The notes beneath the pieces were generated by a model that searched no databases, was not told where the DNA came from, and saw only the letters and a program-made list of their open reading frames with translations. Made by a program: the position numbers and the translations under genes. A DNA stretch of 30,930 nt from JADHUC01 sp964617665 (lineage in GTDB: Bacteria; Planctomycetota; Planctomycetia; Pirellulales; Pirellulaceae), in NCBI GenBank assembly GCA_964617665.1, contig CAZUAH010000111.1:1-30930 (forward strand), in the 5' to 3' direction. This document shows positions 15,746 through 22,647 of this stretch, piece after piece; within the stretch, counting starts at the first letter, position 1, and each line of letters starts with the position of its first letter.

Positions 15746-17788
15746 GTGAACGACAGCATGGTCCGGCAATCCGACGATCCGGCAGCTTCGACCGGTGGAC
15801 GCAGCCGCCGCGATTGGTCCATCTTCATTCCGCCTGTGCTCTTGGGCATTCTGGTGGTGTCTGTGTTCCTGCCCATGCTGGGCTTCGAGTTCATCAATTA
15901 CGACGTCGGGGAACAGGTCATCGACAATCCGCATATTCGCGCCCTGACAGTGGAAAACCTCTGGCACATTTTCTCGTCCAGGTGCATCACCAGCTACTAT
16001 CCGGTGAGGACACTCACTTTCGCCATCGACTATCAAGTCTGGGGCCTGGATCCCTTCGGATTCAAGCTCACCAACGGCTTGATCCACTTGGCCAACGTTG
16101 GCCTATTGTTCTGGTTTACGCTGCGGCTTCTCGATAGGGACACGACGACTGAGCGCAGCAAACGAGCGGACGTACGCCGGCGGGATATCGTAGTGGCGGC
16201 GTTTGCCGCAGGAGTCTTCGGCGTGCATCCGCTAGTCGTCGAACCCGTATGCTGGGTGCCCGGTAGAGAAGAACTGTTGATGACTCTCGGACTGCTCGGA
16301 TGTCTGCATCTGCATTTGACCGCGCGGCGGCAGGGCAGTCGCGAAGCCAGTCCCCGAGTTGTATGGGGGCTCCATCTTGCAGCAGCGTTCTGCTGCCTAC
16401 TGGCTTGCTTGAGCAATGTCGTCGGAGCCGTCGCGCCGCTACTGATCTTGGCATACGACGTGGTCGTTGAGCGTCCGTCAAGTTACCGCAAAATGCTTCT
16501 GGGCACATTGCTATTTTGGGTCATCAGCTCGGCAATGATTGCTGTCAAGGTCTCTGGTTATGTGGCCCATCCCGGCGTCCAAGAAGCAGAAATGCTCTCA
16601 CACGCGATTGCCGAACTCGGCTACGGCGATACCGGTGGTCCCTACGATCCAGGCATGTTCGATGTCGAACGGGTCAAGTTGGTCCTGGGGGGCTATTGGC
16701 TCAACCTAAGAAGCCTGGCATGGCCGAAGGATCTTGTGCTGGCCTACTTGCCAGCCAAACCGATCGGTTTCTTCCATCCCGAGGTGGTGTTGGGTGGGAT
16801 TTCGACGGTTTTGACGTGCGTCGTTCTATGGACGGTGCGGAGGCGAAAGCGAGCCCTGTTCGGTTTCCTATGGTTCTTGATCGCGTTAGGACCAGTGGCC
16901 CAGATTGTACCGCACCACGTGATTCGCGCGGACCGGCATCTGTACCTGCCGTTAGCGGGCTTGGTGATCGGCTTGGCCATTGCAGCGTGCCCAATTGGCG
17001 ATCTGACACGTCGCCGGACGACGCGTATATTGGCGACACTCGTGCCGGCGTTTCTTGTGCTACTGCTGGCCGGACTCGCGGTACGCCAGGTGCGAGTGTG
17101 GCAAGACGATCGGAGCCTGTGGACGCATGCCGTACAGGCCGTCCCGGAGAGCCCGATCGCACATCGCGCTCTAGCAGACGCGTTGGTAAAAGAGAAGAAG
17201 TTTGCTCAGGCGATCGCACATTACGATGCGGCTCTGAAATTGGACGGTTTCGATGCTGGAACGGCCAGCCATTTCGCCCGGTTGTTGGCTACGTGCGACG
17301 ACCGGAATCGACGCGATTACGCCTCGGCCATTCGACTGGCCGAATGGGCCAACCGGCTGACCAAGGGAAGGGACCGGAGCGTCGGACGTATCCTAGCAAT
17401 CGTGTACAACAATGCCGCCGAGCCCTATTGTGAGCAGGGCGATTGGCAACGGGCGGCGCGTCGCTACGGGCAGGCAATTGCTGCAGACCCGACTTACGCA
17501 GACCCAATCTTGAATTTGGCATTGCTACTATCCGCCAGTGAGGACCACGGACTGTGGGATCTCGAGAAAGCCGCTCGGTTGGCTCACCAAGCAGCAAGCC
17601 TGGACGAACAGCTAGACGTGAACAAACTGATGGCCGTAGCTGCCATATATTCCGAGGCCGGACTCGCCGAGCGAGTGATCGATACTATCACACGTGCGAT
17701 TCGGCTGGCCGATTCCCAGGGAGATATCGATTTAGCTTCGCAACTTCGAGGCCGTTTGCGACGATATCGCGAGGAGATCCAAAACTAG
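15746..17788 (+). CDS. Multi-pass membrane protein with TPRs, TMTC/GT-C-like (array copy 3)
   Basis: A 680-aa third paralogue, starting with GTG (ATG at 15758 is an alternative), 31 bp after copy 2. The first loop reads GFEFINYDVGEQV with Asp53-Val54. HPLVVEPVCWVPGREELL and PHHVIRADRHLYLP are present, and TPR units run from about 470. It is longer than its siblings mainly because of an insert between two membrane segments near residues 272-310, rich in Gly, Asp, Glu and His, with no counterpart of that size in copies 1 and 2. Its motifs resemble copy 1 more than copy 2. Probably the last gene of the unit; no sharp terminator follows. Confidence 0.85.
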   Translation: MNDSMVRQSDDPAASTGGRSRRDWSIFIPPVLLGILVVSVFLPMLGFEFINYDVGEQVIDNPHIRALTVENLWHIFSSRCITSYYPVRTLTFAIDYQVWGLDPFGFKLTNGLIHLANVGLLFWFTLRLLDRDTTTERSKRADVRRRDIVVAAFAAGVFGVHPLVVEPVCWVPGREELLMTLGLLGCLHLHLTARRQGSREASPRVVWGLHLAAAFCCLLACLSNVVGAVAPLLILAYDVVVERPSSYRKMLLGTLLFWVISSAMIAVKVSGYVAHPGVQEAEMLSHAIAELGYGDTGGPYDPGMFDVERVKLVLGGYWLNLRSLAWPKDLVLAYLPAKPIGFFHPEVVLGGISTVLTCVVLWTVRRRKRALFGFLWFLIALGPVAQIVPHHVIRADRHLYLPLAGLVIGLAIAACPIGDLTRRRTTRILATLVPAFLVLLLAGLAVRQVRVWQDDRSLWTHAVQAVPESPIAHRALADALVKEKKFAQAIAHYDAALKLDGFDAGTASHFARLLATCDDRNRRDYASAIRLAEWANRLTKGRDRSVGRILAIVYNNAAEPYCEQGDWQRAARRYGQAIAADPTYADPILNLALLLSASEDHGLWDLEKAARLAHQAASLDEQLDVNKLMAVAAIYSEAGLAERVIDTITRAIRLADSQGDIDLASQLRGRLRRYREEIQN

Positions 17789-18347
17789 CCCCGTCAAGAG
17801 AACGAAGGAGGCCGCGGCATCGGTTCGGTCAGTGGGGGACTTGGTATGGGCATCCCAGGCGTAGCCTCCCCTTGTCATTTGACAAATACTGCTGAGAAGA
17901 GCAGAAAACAAGGAACTAATTCGCCCATTTGTCCGTAATTATTAAGGAGAACCTGCACACACACTCCGACCGCCCCCAATACAAGACAAACGCGAGGGGC
18001 CTGCCACAACCGCTTCCTTCGTTATTTTAGCTGCTTCAAGCCTGGCCTATGGGACGGGTTCCCTCTTGAGAGGACAACAAGGCACCACGATCGACCTAGT
18101 TGGAAGCGGCTCATAATTGCGAATGTCTACACACGGGGAGATTGGGCCGAGTTTAGCGGAGGGGATGCGATCAGGAATTAAGTGTAGTTGTCGCTGCAGT
18201 ATGAATAGCGCATCATACGCTCACGTAAATTCGGTTTTCCGGATGAAGATATAGGTGGAGCGAGATAAGAAGTCCCGAGTCAAGCTCCACGGCATGACGT
18301 TTGACTAGTATTCGTTTGGATAGTTCATTTCAGTCAAAGGAGATGTG
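17789..18347. other. 559-bp gap before the DUF1559 gene
   Basis: No gene or tRNA is seen. The base composition is more AT-rich than the neighbouring genes. It contains a 6-bp inverted repeat ttgtca-tt-tgacaa at 17872-17885, a potential leader hairpin with arms gtggagc (18255-18261) and gctccac (18284-18290), and a TTGACT hexamer at 18301-18306 without a good -10 at standard spacing. The DUF1559 promoter is probably in the right half of this gap. Confidence 0.5.
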
Positions 18348-19295
18348 ATGATTGTCCGTCATAGACATCGAGGTTTCACGCTTGTGGAACTGCTGGTCGT
18401 AATTGCCATCATCGGCATTTTGGTTGCGCTGCTGTTGCCAGCCATCCAGGCCGCGCGCGAAGCGGCTCGAAGAAGTGAGTGCCTCAACAACATGAAGCAG
18501 TTGGGGTTGGCGTTGCACAATTACCATGACACACATGGGACTTTGTGCAACAGCTATTTCAATTGGGGTGGCGAACCGCGGTGGGGATGGGGCACCACGA
18601 TTCTGCCATTCATCGAGGAGTCCGGGCTGTATGACGAACTCTCGCCTACGAGATTGCAGGGGTCACAGGTCCGCACCGCGAACCTCGCCCTCTTGCAGAC
18701 GCCCATCGATGCTTACTTGTGCCCATCTGACATGCATCGTTCTGGCAATAAAACCAATTCCCATTTCCGATGGACCAATCCGACACGGCAGATTGGGAAA
18801 AGCAACTACGTGGTCAATGAAGGAGTCATGGCTTACTCCGTCAACCACGGCTCACATCCGTTGGCGGATATTCGAGACGGTACGAGTACCACAATCTTGG
18901 TGGCAGAACGCGACGAGGTATATCGGGCTGCAGCGAACTGGCCCGGTCGTCGTCGAAGTACCTCGTCGGTGGCCTACCGGGCGTTGAACCCCATCGGAAC
19001 GCCGTGCATGAAGCCGAACAATGCCGGCCCCACTGCCTACCCTCCGGGGAGCATGTTAAACGTTAACGGACAGTGCTCGCGCTACAATGTCGGCAGTAAC
19101 CATCCCGGCGGCGCGAACTTTACGATGGCTGATGGGTCAGTCCACTTCTTCAGCAATGACACCGAGTCCGCCATCGCCAACAGTTGTGGTGATACCTTGA
19201 GTTGTGCCGTTGTACACAAATGGTATCCGAGAAACCCAGAAGTGTTTCAGAGATTGCACAACCGGGAGGATGGTGAGGTTGTGGATATGCCGTAA
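18348..19295 (+). CDS. DUF1559 family protein with prepilin-type N-terminus
   Basis: A 315-aa member of the large planctomycete DUF1559 family. Seen: a type IV pilin-like leader with cleavage expected between Gly9 and Phe10 (RGFTLVELLVVIAIIG, Glu14 at the +5 position), the following AIQAAREAARRSECLNNMKQLGLA helix region and, near the C-terminus, the H-X9-DG motif HPGGANFTMADG. The protein is therefore inserted in the inner membrane and may assemble in a pseudopilus-like way; the molecular role of the family is not known. The ATG at 18348 is preferred over GTG 18345 because AAAGGAG lies six bases upstream. It is followed by a lipoprotein gene that commonly accompanies this family. Confidence 0.95.
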   Translation: MIVRHRHRGFTLVELLVVIAIIGILVALLLPAIQAAREAARRSECLNNMKQLGLALHNYHDTHGTLCNSYFNWGGEPRWGWGTTILPFIEESGLYDELSPTRLQGSQVRTANLALLQTPIDAYLCPSDMHRSGNKTNSHFRWTNPTRQIGKSNYVVNEGVMAYSVNHGSHPLADIRDGTSTTILVAERDEVYRAAANWPGRRRSTSSVAYRALNPIGTPCMKPNNAGPTAYPPGSMLNVNGQCSRYNVGSNHPGGANFTMADGSVHFFSNDTESAIANSCGDTLSCAVVHKWYPRNPEVFQRLHNREDGEVVDMP

Positions 19296-19318
19296 GTTTG
19301 CTTGTGGACGAACGTCTG

Positions 19319-19351
19319 GGCGGCCGGGGAGAGGTCGCCTGGGTGTTTTTT
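19319..19351 (+). terminator. Likely terminator after the DUF1559 gene
   Basis: ggcggcc (19319-19325) pairs with ggtcgcc (19333-19339) including one G-U pair, and a run of six T follows at 19346-19351. The T-run starts six bases after the stem, so it may be only partly effective and allow some read-through into the lipoprotein gene. Confidence 0.5.
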
Positions 19352-19449
19352 GGGGTTAGTCGAAGTGCTCGCGCGGTACGCGGTCCGCGTGCCATCGTGA
19401 CAAATGGTCTGTTTCATGCCGATCGTACGAAAGCAAGGAGAGTGGGGGA

Positions 19450-19941
19450 ATGATCTATAGGAATCGACGGATTCACAATTGGGAAATGGCGATTTGCTGT
19501 GCTGTGGTTCTGTTGCTGTTTGCAGGTTGCGGCGGAGCCAGCTATGAAGGCGACCCGCGTGCCGAGGTCACTGGCACTGTCACGCTTGATGGTAATCCCC
19601 TGCCTAGCGGCATCATCACTTTCGTCCCTGTTGCAGAAGGTCGTAGGGCCAACGGGTTGATTACTGACGGCACCTACACGATCACCGAGGAGATGGGCCC
19701 GAATCTGGGCAAGTACAAAGTGCAAATCCTTGGATATGCCAAAGGCGGGTCCTCAGGCGAGGGCGCCGAGCCAGAAGATCGCGGCGATCAGCTGGCAGGA
19801 AATGAAGAAGAAGACGAAGAAGGGGGAGAGGTGGACCTTGGACCCCAAATATTGCCAGCAAACTACAACACAAACACGACGCTGGAAGTCGAGATCACCG
19901 CGGACAAGAAACCTCACGACTTCCCGCTGACATCCGAATAG
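19450..19941 (+). CDS. Small lipoprotein, carboxypeptidase-regulatory-like
   Basis: A 163-aa protein with a lipoprotein signal (hydrophobic core 14-26, LFAGC with Cys27 as the lipidation site), so probably membrane-anchored outside the cytoplasm. The domain GTVTLDGNPLPSGIITFVP is the transthyretin/carboxypeptidase-regulatory-like beta-sandwich start found in lipoproteins that sit next to DUF1559 genes in planctomycetes. A segment at about 107-130 is strongly acidic (EEEDEEGGE) and probably flexible. GGGG-rich sequence precedes the ATG. It probably acts together with the DUF1559 protein. Its function is not known beyond this association. Confidence 0.88.
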   Translation: MIYRNRRIHNWEMAICCAVVLLLFAGCGGASYEGDPRAEVTGTVTLDGNPLPSGIITFVPVAEGRRANGLITDGTYTITEEMGPNLGKYKVQILGYAKGGSSGEGAEPEDRGDQLAGNEEEDEEGGEVDLGPQILPANYNTNTTLEVEITADKKPHDFPLTSE

Positions 19942-19974
19942 GACGCGATAACTCGTTGTCACGTTCAGTCACCT

Positions 19975-20014
19975 GAGAAACCCGGTTTCCATCGAGAAAC
20001 CGGGTTTCTCTTTT
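19975..20014 (+). terminator. Strong rho-independent terminator
   Basis: A perfect 14-bp stem (gagaaacccggttt at 19975-19988, aaaccgggtttctc at 19997-20010) with an 8-nt loop is followed directly by four T. It closes the DUF1559-lipoprotein unit, 33 bp after the lipoprotein stop codon. Confidence 0.9.
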
Positions 20015-20101
20015 CTACGCCGACGTCTGCTCGTAATGGTTAATCACGGACTGAGACGTCGGCCAGAACGGCACGACGGGCAGCACGCCCGCGTGGGGCA
20101 A

Positions 20102-21478
20102 ATGAACGTATCCACGATGCGACGAGTCGATCGATGGCTGGGCGTGCCGGCTTGCGCTCTGCTGACGGGGTGCCGGCGCGTCGGCGATCTCTGGCGTCTG
20201 GTGTTTCGACGTAGTCCCGTCAGTGTCCGGCGAATCGTGATCGTCAAGTTGGCCGAACAGGGCGCAACGGTCTTGGCCTACCCCGCAATTTCGAGCGCGG
20301 TCGCGATGGTCGGACGCGAGAATGTCTATTTCCTGCTGTTTGCTGAGAACCGCTTCATCCTTGACGTTATGGAGGTTGTTCCTCCGGAAAACGTCATCAC
20401 GATTCCCACTCGTGGCATCTGGTCCGTGTCTGTCGGCGCGCTGAAGGCTCTGAGGCAATTGAGACGCCTCCGAGCGGACGCGACGATCGACTGGGAATTC
20501 TTCGCCCGCGGCTCCGCAGCTCTAACGTACATGAGCGGCGCACCGATTCGGGTCGGGCTGCACACGTTCGCCGACGGAGCGCCCTACCGCGGGCGTCTGA
20601 TGACTCACGAGCTTCGCTATGACCCGACGGAGCACACCAGTGACCTCTACTTTCGCATGGTCGAAGCACTCGACGCGCCACCTGGGCAATTGCACTGCTC
20701 GCCGCCTGAACCAACAAGTGCCGCACCAGATCGAAGCGCAAGCGAGGGAGCGGTGTGCGACCCTCGCTCGCACGGCGAGCTAGCGTCGAATAGCGGTAGC
20801 GGAAGTCCCAAGACTTCCGACGATTTCGATCCGACCGCCCATCGGAATTCTTGCGAATTCCGCTACGAGGACGAGTTGCCGGAATTCCGCCCCGAGCCAA
20901 GTGAACTCGCGAAGATGAAAACTGCGATCGAGCGGGAGGCAGGAACGGAGCGGTCGGGGCCGTTGGTGCTGTTGAACGCGAATGCATCGGACCTTATGCC
21001 ACTTCGCCGCTGGCCATCGGACCGGTACGTGGAATTGGCGAAACGACTGCTCGACCAAGGGGCCAACATCCACATAGCGTTTACCGGGGCACCGGACGAA
21101 GCGCAGGCCGCCGGTGGCTTGGTCCAGGCCATTGGGTCCGATCGGTGCTTTTCAATGGCAGGCAAGACGACGCTTCGCGAGCTACTAGTCCTGTATTGTC
21201 TGGCCGACGTGCTGGTAACGAATGACAGCGGCCCCGCCCATTTTGCGGCGCTCGCGTCTATCCAGGTGGTAACGCTATTCGGCCCAGAGACCCCGGCCCG
21301 TTTCGCATCGAGAAGCCCCCGGTCCCATGTGATCTGGAAGGATATCCACTGCAGCCCCTGCGTCGACGCCTACAACAACCGGCTTTCGACATGCCGGAAC
21401 AACAAATGTATGCAGGAAATCACGGTGGACGAGGTACTCACCGCCGTCGTCGCATTGCTCGATCAAGGTCGCGTTTGA
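20102..21478 (+). CDS. Glycosyltransferase family 9 (heptosyltransferase-like) with repeat insertion
   Basis: About 458 aa. GT9 enzymes transfer heptose from ADP-heptose to glycolipids at the inner membrane. Seen: the N-terminal RRIVIVKLAEQGATVLAYP Rossmann start (about 43-61), the donor-domain signature NDSGPAHFAALA (about 374-385), LFGPETPARF, and a C-terminal Cys-rich block (CSPC, then two further Cys). The start is uncertain: 20036, 20102 and 20117 are all in frame, and the MRRVDRWLGVP sequence typical of planctomycete GT9 begins at 20117. Residues about 210-255 (RSASEG to SCEFRYED) replace the short interdomain linker and are encoded by a dispersed repeat. Both Rossmann halves look intact, so the protein may still fold. 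The 3' end overlaps smpB by 41 bp. Confidence 0.88.
   Translation: MNVSTMRRVDRWLGVPACALLTGCRRVGDLWRLVFRRSPVSVRRIVIVKLAEQGATVLAYPAISSAVAMVGRENVYFLLFAENRFILDVMEVVPPENVITIPTRGIWSVSVGALKALRQLRRLRADATIDWEFFARGSAALTYMSGAPIRVGLHTFADGAPYRGRLMTHELRYDPTEHTSDLYFRMVEALDAPPGQLHCSPPEPTSAAPDRSASEGAVCDPRSHGELASNSGSGSPKTSDDFDPTAHRNSCEFRYEDELPEFRPEPSELAKMKTAIEREAGTERSGPLVLLNANASDLMPLRRWPSDRYVELAKRLLDQGANIHIAFTGAPDEAQAAGGLVQAIGSDRCFSMAGKTTLRELLVLYCLADVLVTNDSGPAHFAALASIQVVTLFGPETPARFASRSPRSHVIWKDIHCSPCVDAYNNRLSTCRNNKCMQEITVDEVLTAVVALLDQGRV
20741..20866. repeat. BIME-like multi-hairpin repeat inside the GT9 gene
   Basis: Three inverted repeats follow each other: agcgaggg/ccctcgct (20741-20748, 20761-20768), cggaagtc/gacttccg (20800-20807, 20812-20819) and cggaattc/gaattccg (20843-20850, 20855-20862). 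The last two belong to the same 25-nt unit, present at 20796-20820 on the plus strand and 20842-20866 on the minus strand, separated by 21 bp. The units differ at three positions: two form a compensatory pair in the stem (G-C versus T-A) and one is in the loop. The arrangement resembles paired REP sequences. It contributes an in-frame low-complexity segment to the protein. Confidence 0.85.
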
Positions 21479-21932
21479 CATCGGCCTTCTTTATTGCGTC
21501 GCGTTTGTCGTGCAACTTGCGGCCCCGGCAAAGCCCCATTTGGATTTTGGCAATGCCTCGTTCGTTGAAGTAGGCCTTCAACGGCACCAACGTCAGGCCC
21601 TTCTCGTGTGCCTGGTTAGCGAACTTCTTAATTTGACGCTTCTGCAACAGCAGCTTCCTGGGGCGTTTCGGATCGTGATTCCACACCGTGGCCTGTGCAT
21701 ATTCGGGGATGTCACAGCCGATTAACCACACCTCGTCATCTCGGACGCGTCCGTAAGACTCGTTCAGCGACATCTTGCCGGTGCGCAAGCTCTTCACCTC
21801 GCTACCCGCAAGGACCAGTCCGCATTCAAGGGTCTCGAGGACCTCGAACTTGTGCCGTGCCTTGCGGTTTTCGGCCAACACGCGATATCGGCTCTTCGGA
21901 GATTTGTCGGCTTTTTTTGTTCGTTTTGCCAT
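21438..21932 (-). CDS. smpB: SsrA-binding protein SmpB
   Basis: A 164-aa SmpB, which binds tmRNA and brings it to stalled ribosomes in trans-translation. Seen: the beta-barrel core NRKARHKFEVLETLECGLVL, the GSEVKSLRTGKMSLNESYGR signature, the RPRKLLLQ block, GLTLVPLKAYF, and the basic C-terminal tail (DKRDAIKKADVKRDLDRAMR) that enters the mRNA channel. Length is normal, with a short Lys-rich N-terminal extension. The coding end overlaps the convergent GT9 gene by 41 bp, so the tail codons are read on both strands. It is divergent from rpsO across 260 bp. The tmRNA gene itself is not in the window. Confidence 0.98.
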   Translation of the reverse strand: MAKRTKKADKSPKSRYRVLAENRKARHKFEVLETLECGLVLAGSEVKSLRTGKMSLNESYGRVRDDEVWLIGCDIPEYAQATVWNHDPKRPRKLLLQKRQIKKFANQAHEKGLTLVPLKAYFNERGIAKIQMGLCRGRKLHDKRDAIKKADVKRDLDRAMRRRR

Positions 21933-22192
21933 TTAGGGGGATCCAGTCTGAAGGCATGCATGAGTTTACACAAATTCCACAGATTCTCCACGGTCGTAAA
22001 TGTGTATTTGCGGTTGCAAAAACTCTCAGTGCCGCTAAATTGGTCTGCTTACGATAGTGGGAAATAGTAGTTAGTGTGTTGGAACCGCCGCCAGCCGCGC
22101 CGTTGTCGGCTCGCGGCATGATGTAGGAGATTTGGCGCGACGAGGTTGAGCTAGGGCGGAGCTCGCCAAGGCTAAGGGAATTACGGTAGCAA

Positions 22193-22462
22193 ATGACAAT
22201 CACGAAAGAGCGGAAGCAGGAATTAATCCAGGAATTCAAGCAGGACGAGAAGGATACCGGTTCGCCGGAAGTGCAAATCGCCATCCTGACCACGCGGGTT
22301 AATAACCTGACCGAACACATGCGAACGCACAAGAAAGACTACGCCACAAGGCGTGGCCTGTTGGCGCTGGTTAGTCGCCGACGACGGTTGTTGGATTATC
22401 TCAGACGAGTCAATCCCCAGCGTTATCTTGATATCATCGGGCGGCTTGGCATTCGGAAGTAA
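22193..22462 (+). CDS. rpsO: 30S ribosomal protein S15
   Basis: An 89-aa protein, exactly the usual length. S15 binds the central domain of 16S rRNA early in 30S assembly. Seen: FKQDEKDTGSPEVQIAILT, the LTEHMRTHKKDYATRRGLL helix and the C-terminal RRLLDYLRRVNPQRYLDIIGRLGIRK, all hallmark segments. It is followed by pnp after 185 bp, the widely conserved rpsO-pnp order. The leader contains a short hairpin at 22155-22167 (ggcg-gagct-cgcc) with an overlapping alternative pairing at 22148-22164, just upstream of the start; S15 often represses its own mRNA, but nothing here proves such a switch. The Shine-Dalgarno-like AAGGGA lies rather far (14 nt) from the ATG. Confidence 0.98.
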   Translation: MTITKERKQELIQEFKQDEKDTGSPEVQIAILTTRVNNLTEHMRTHKKDYATRRGLLALVSRRRRLLDYLRRVNPQRYLDIIGRLGIRK

Positions 22463-22647
22463 TTGCCGCTTGCTGTCTGCTATCGCCTTTCCGGCGCATC
22501 ATCTACAGAGTCCAGGCCGGACGTCTTGGCTGCCGACTTCGCTTTTCTTCTCATTGCAGCGATCGGGCACGATGCGCTTTGCGCCGCGCCTGCTGCGCTC
22601 TCGTCGCAAGGTATTTCTGTCACATGTAGTAGGTAGGGAAATAGCAA

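Noticed and set aside
16516..17433. 305-aa open frame on the plus strand inside the third membrane-TPR gene
   Set aside because: It lies in another frame of a gene with clear family motifs, is rich in Arg, Gly and Ser and shows no domain; a shadow of GC-rich coding DNA.
18255..18290. Riboswitch in the leader of the DUF1559 gene
   Set aside because: Only one 7-bp stem is visible and the conserved bases of known classes, such as the cyclic-di-GMP type, are not found.
20036..20101. Start of the GT9 gene at 20036
   Set aside because: The extra residues have no family similarity, there is no ribosome-binding site, and the site is only 22 bp from the strong terminator; a start at 20102 or 20117 fits better, though this is not certain.
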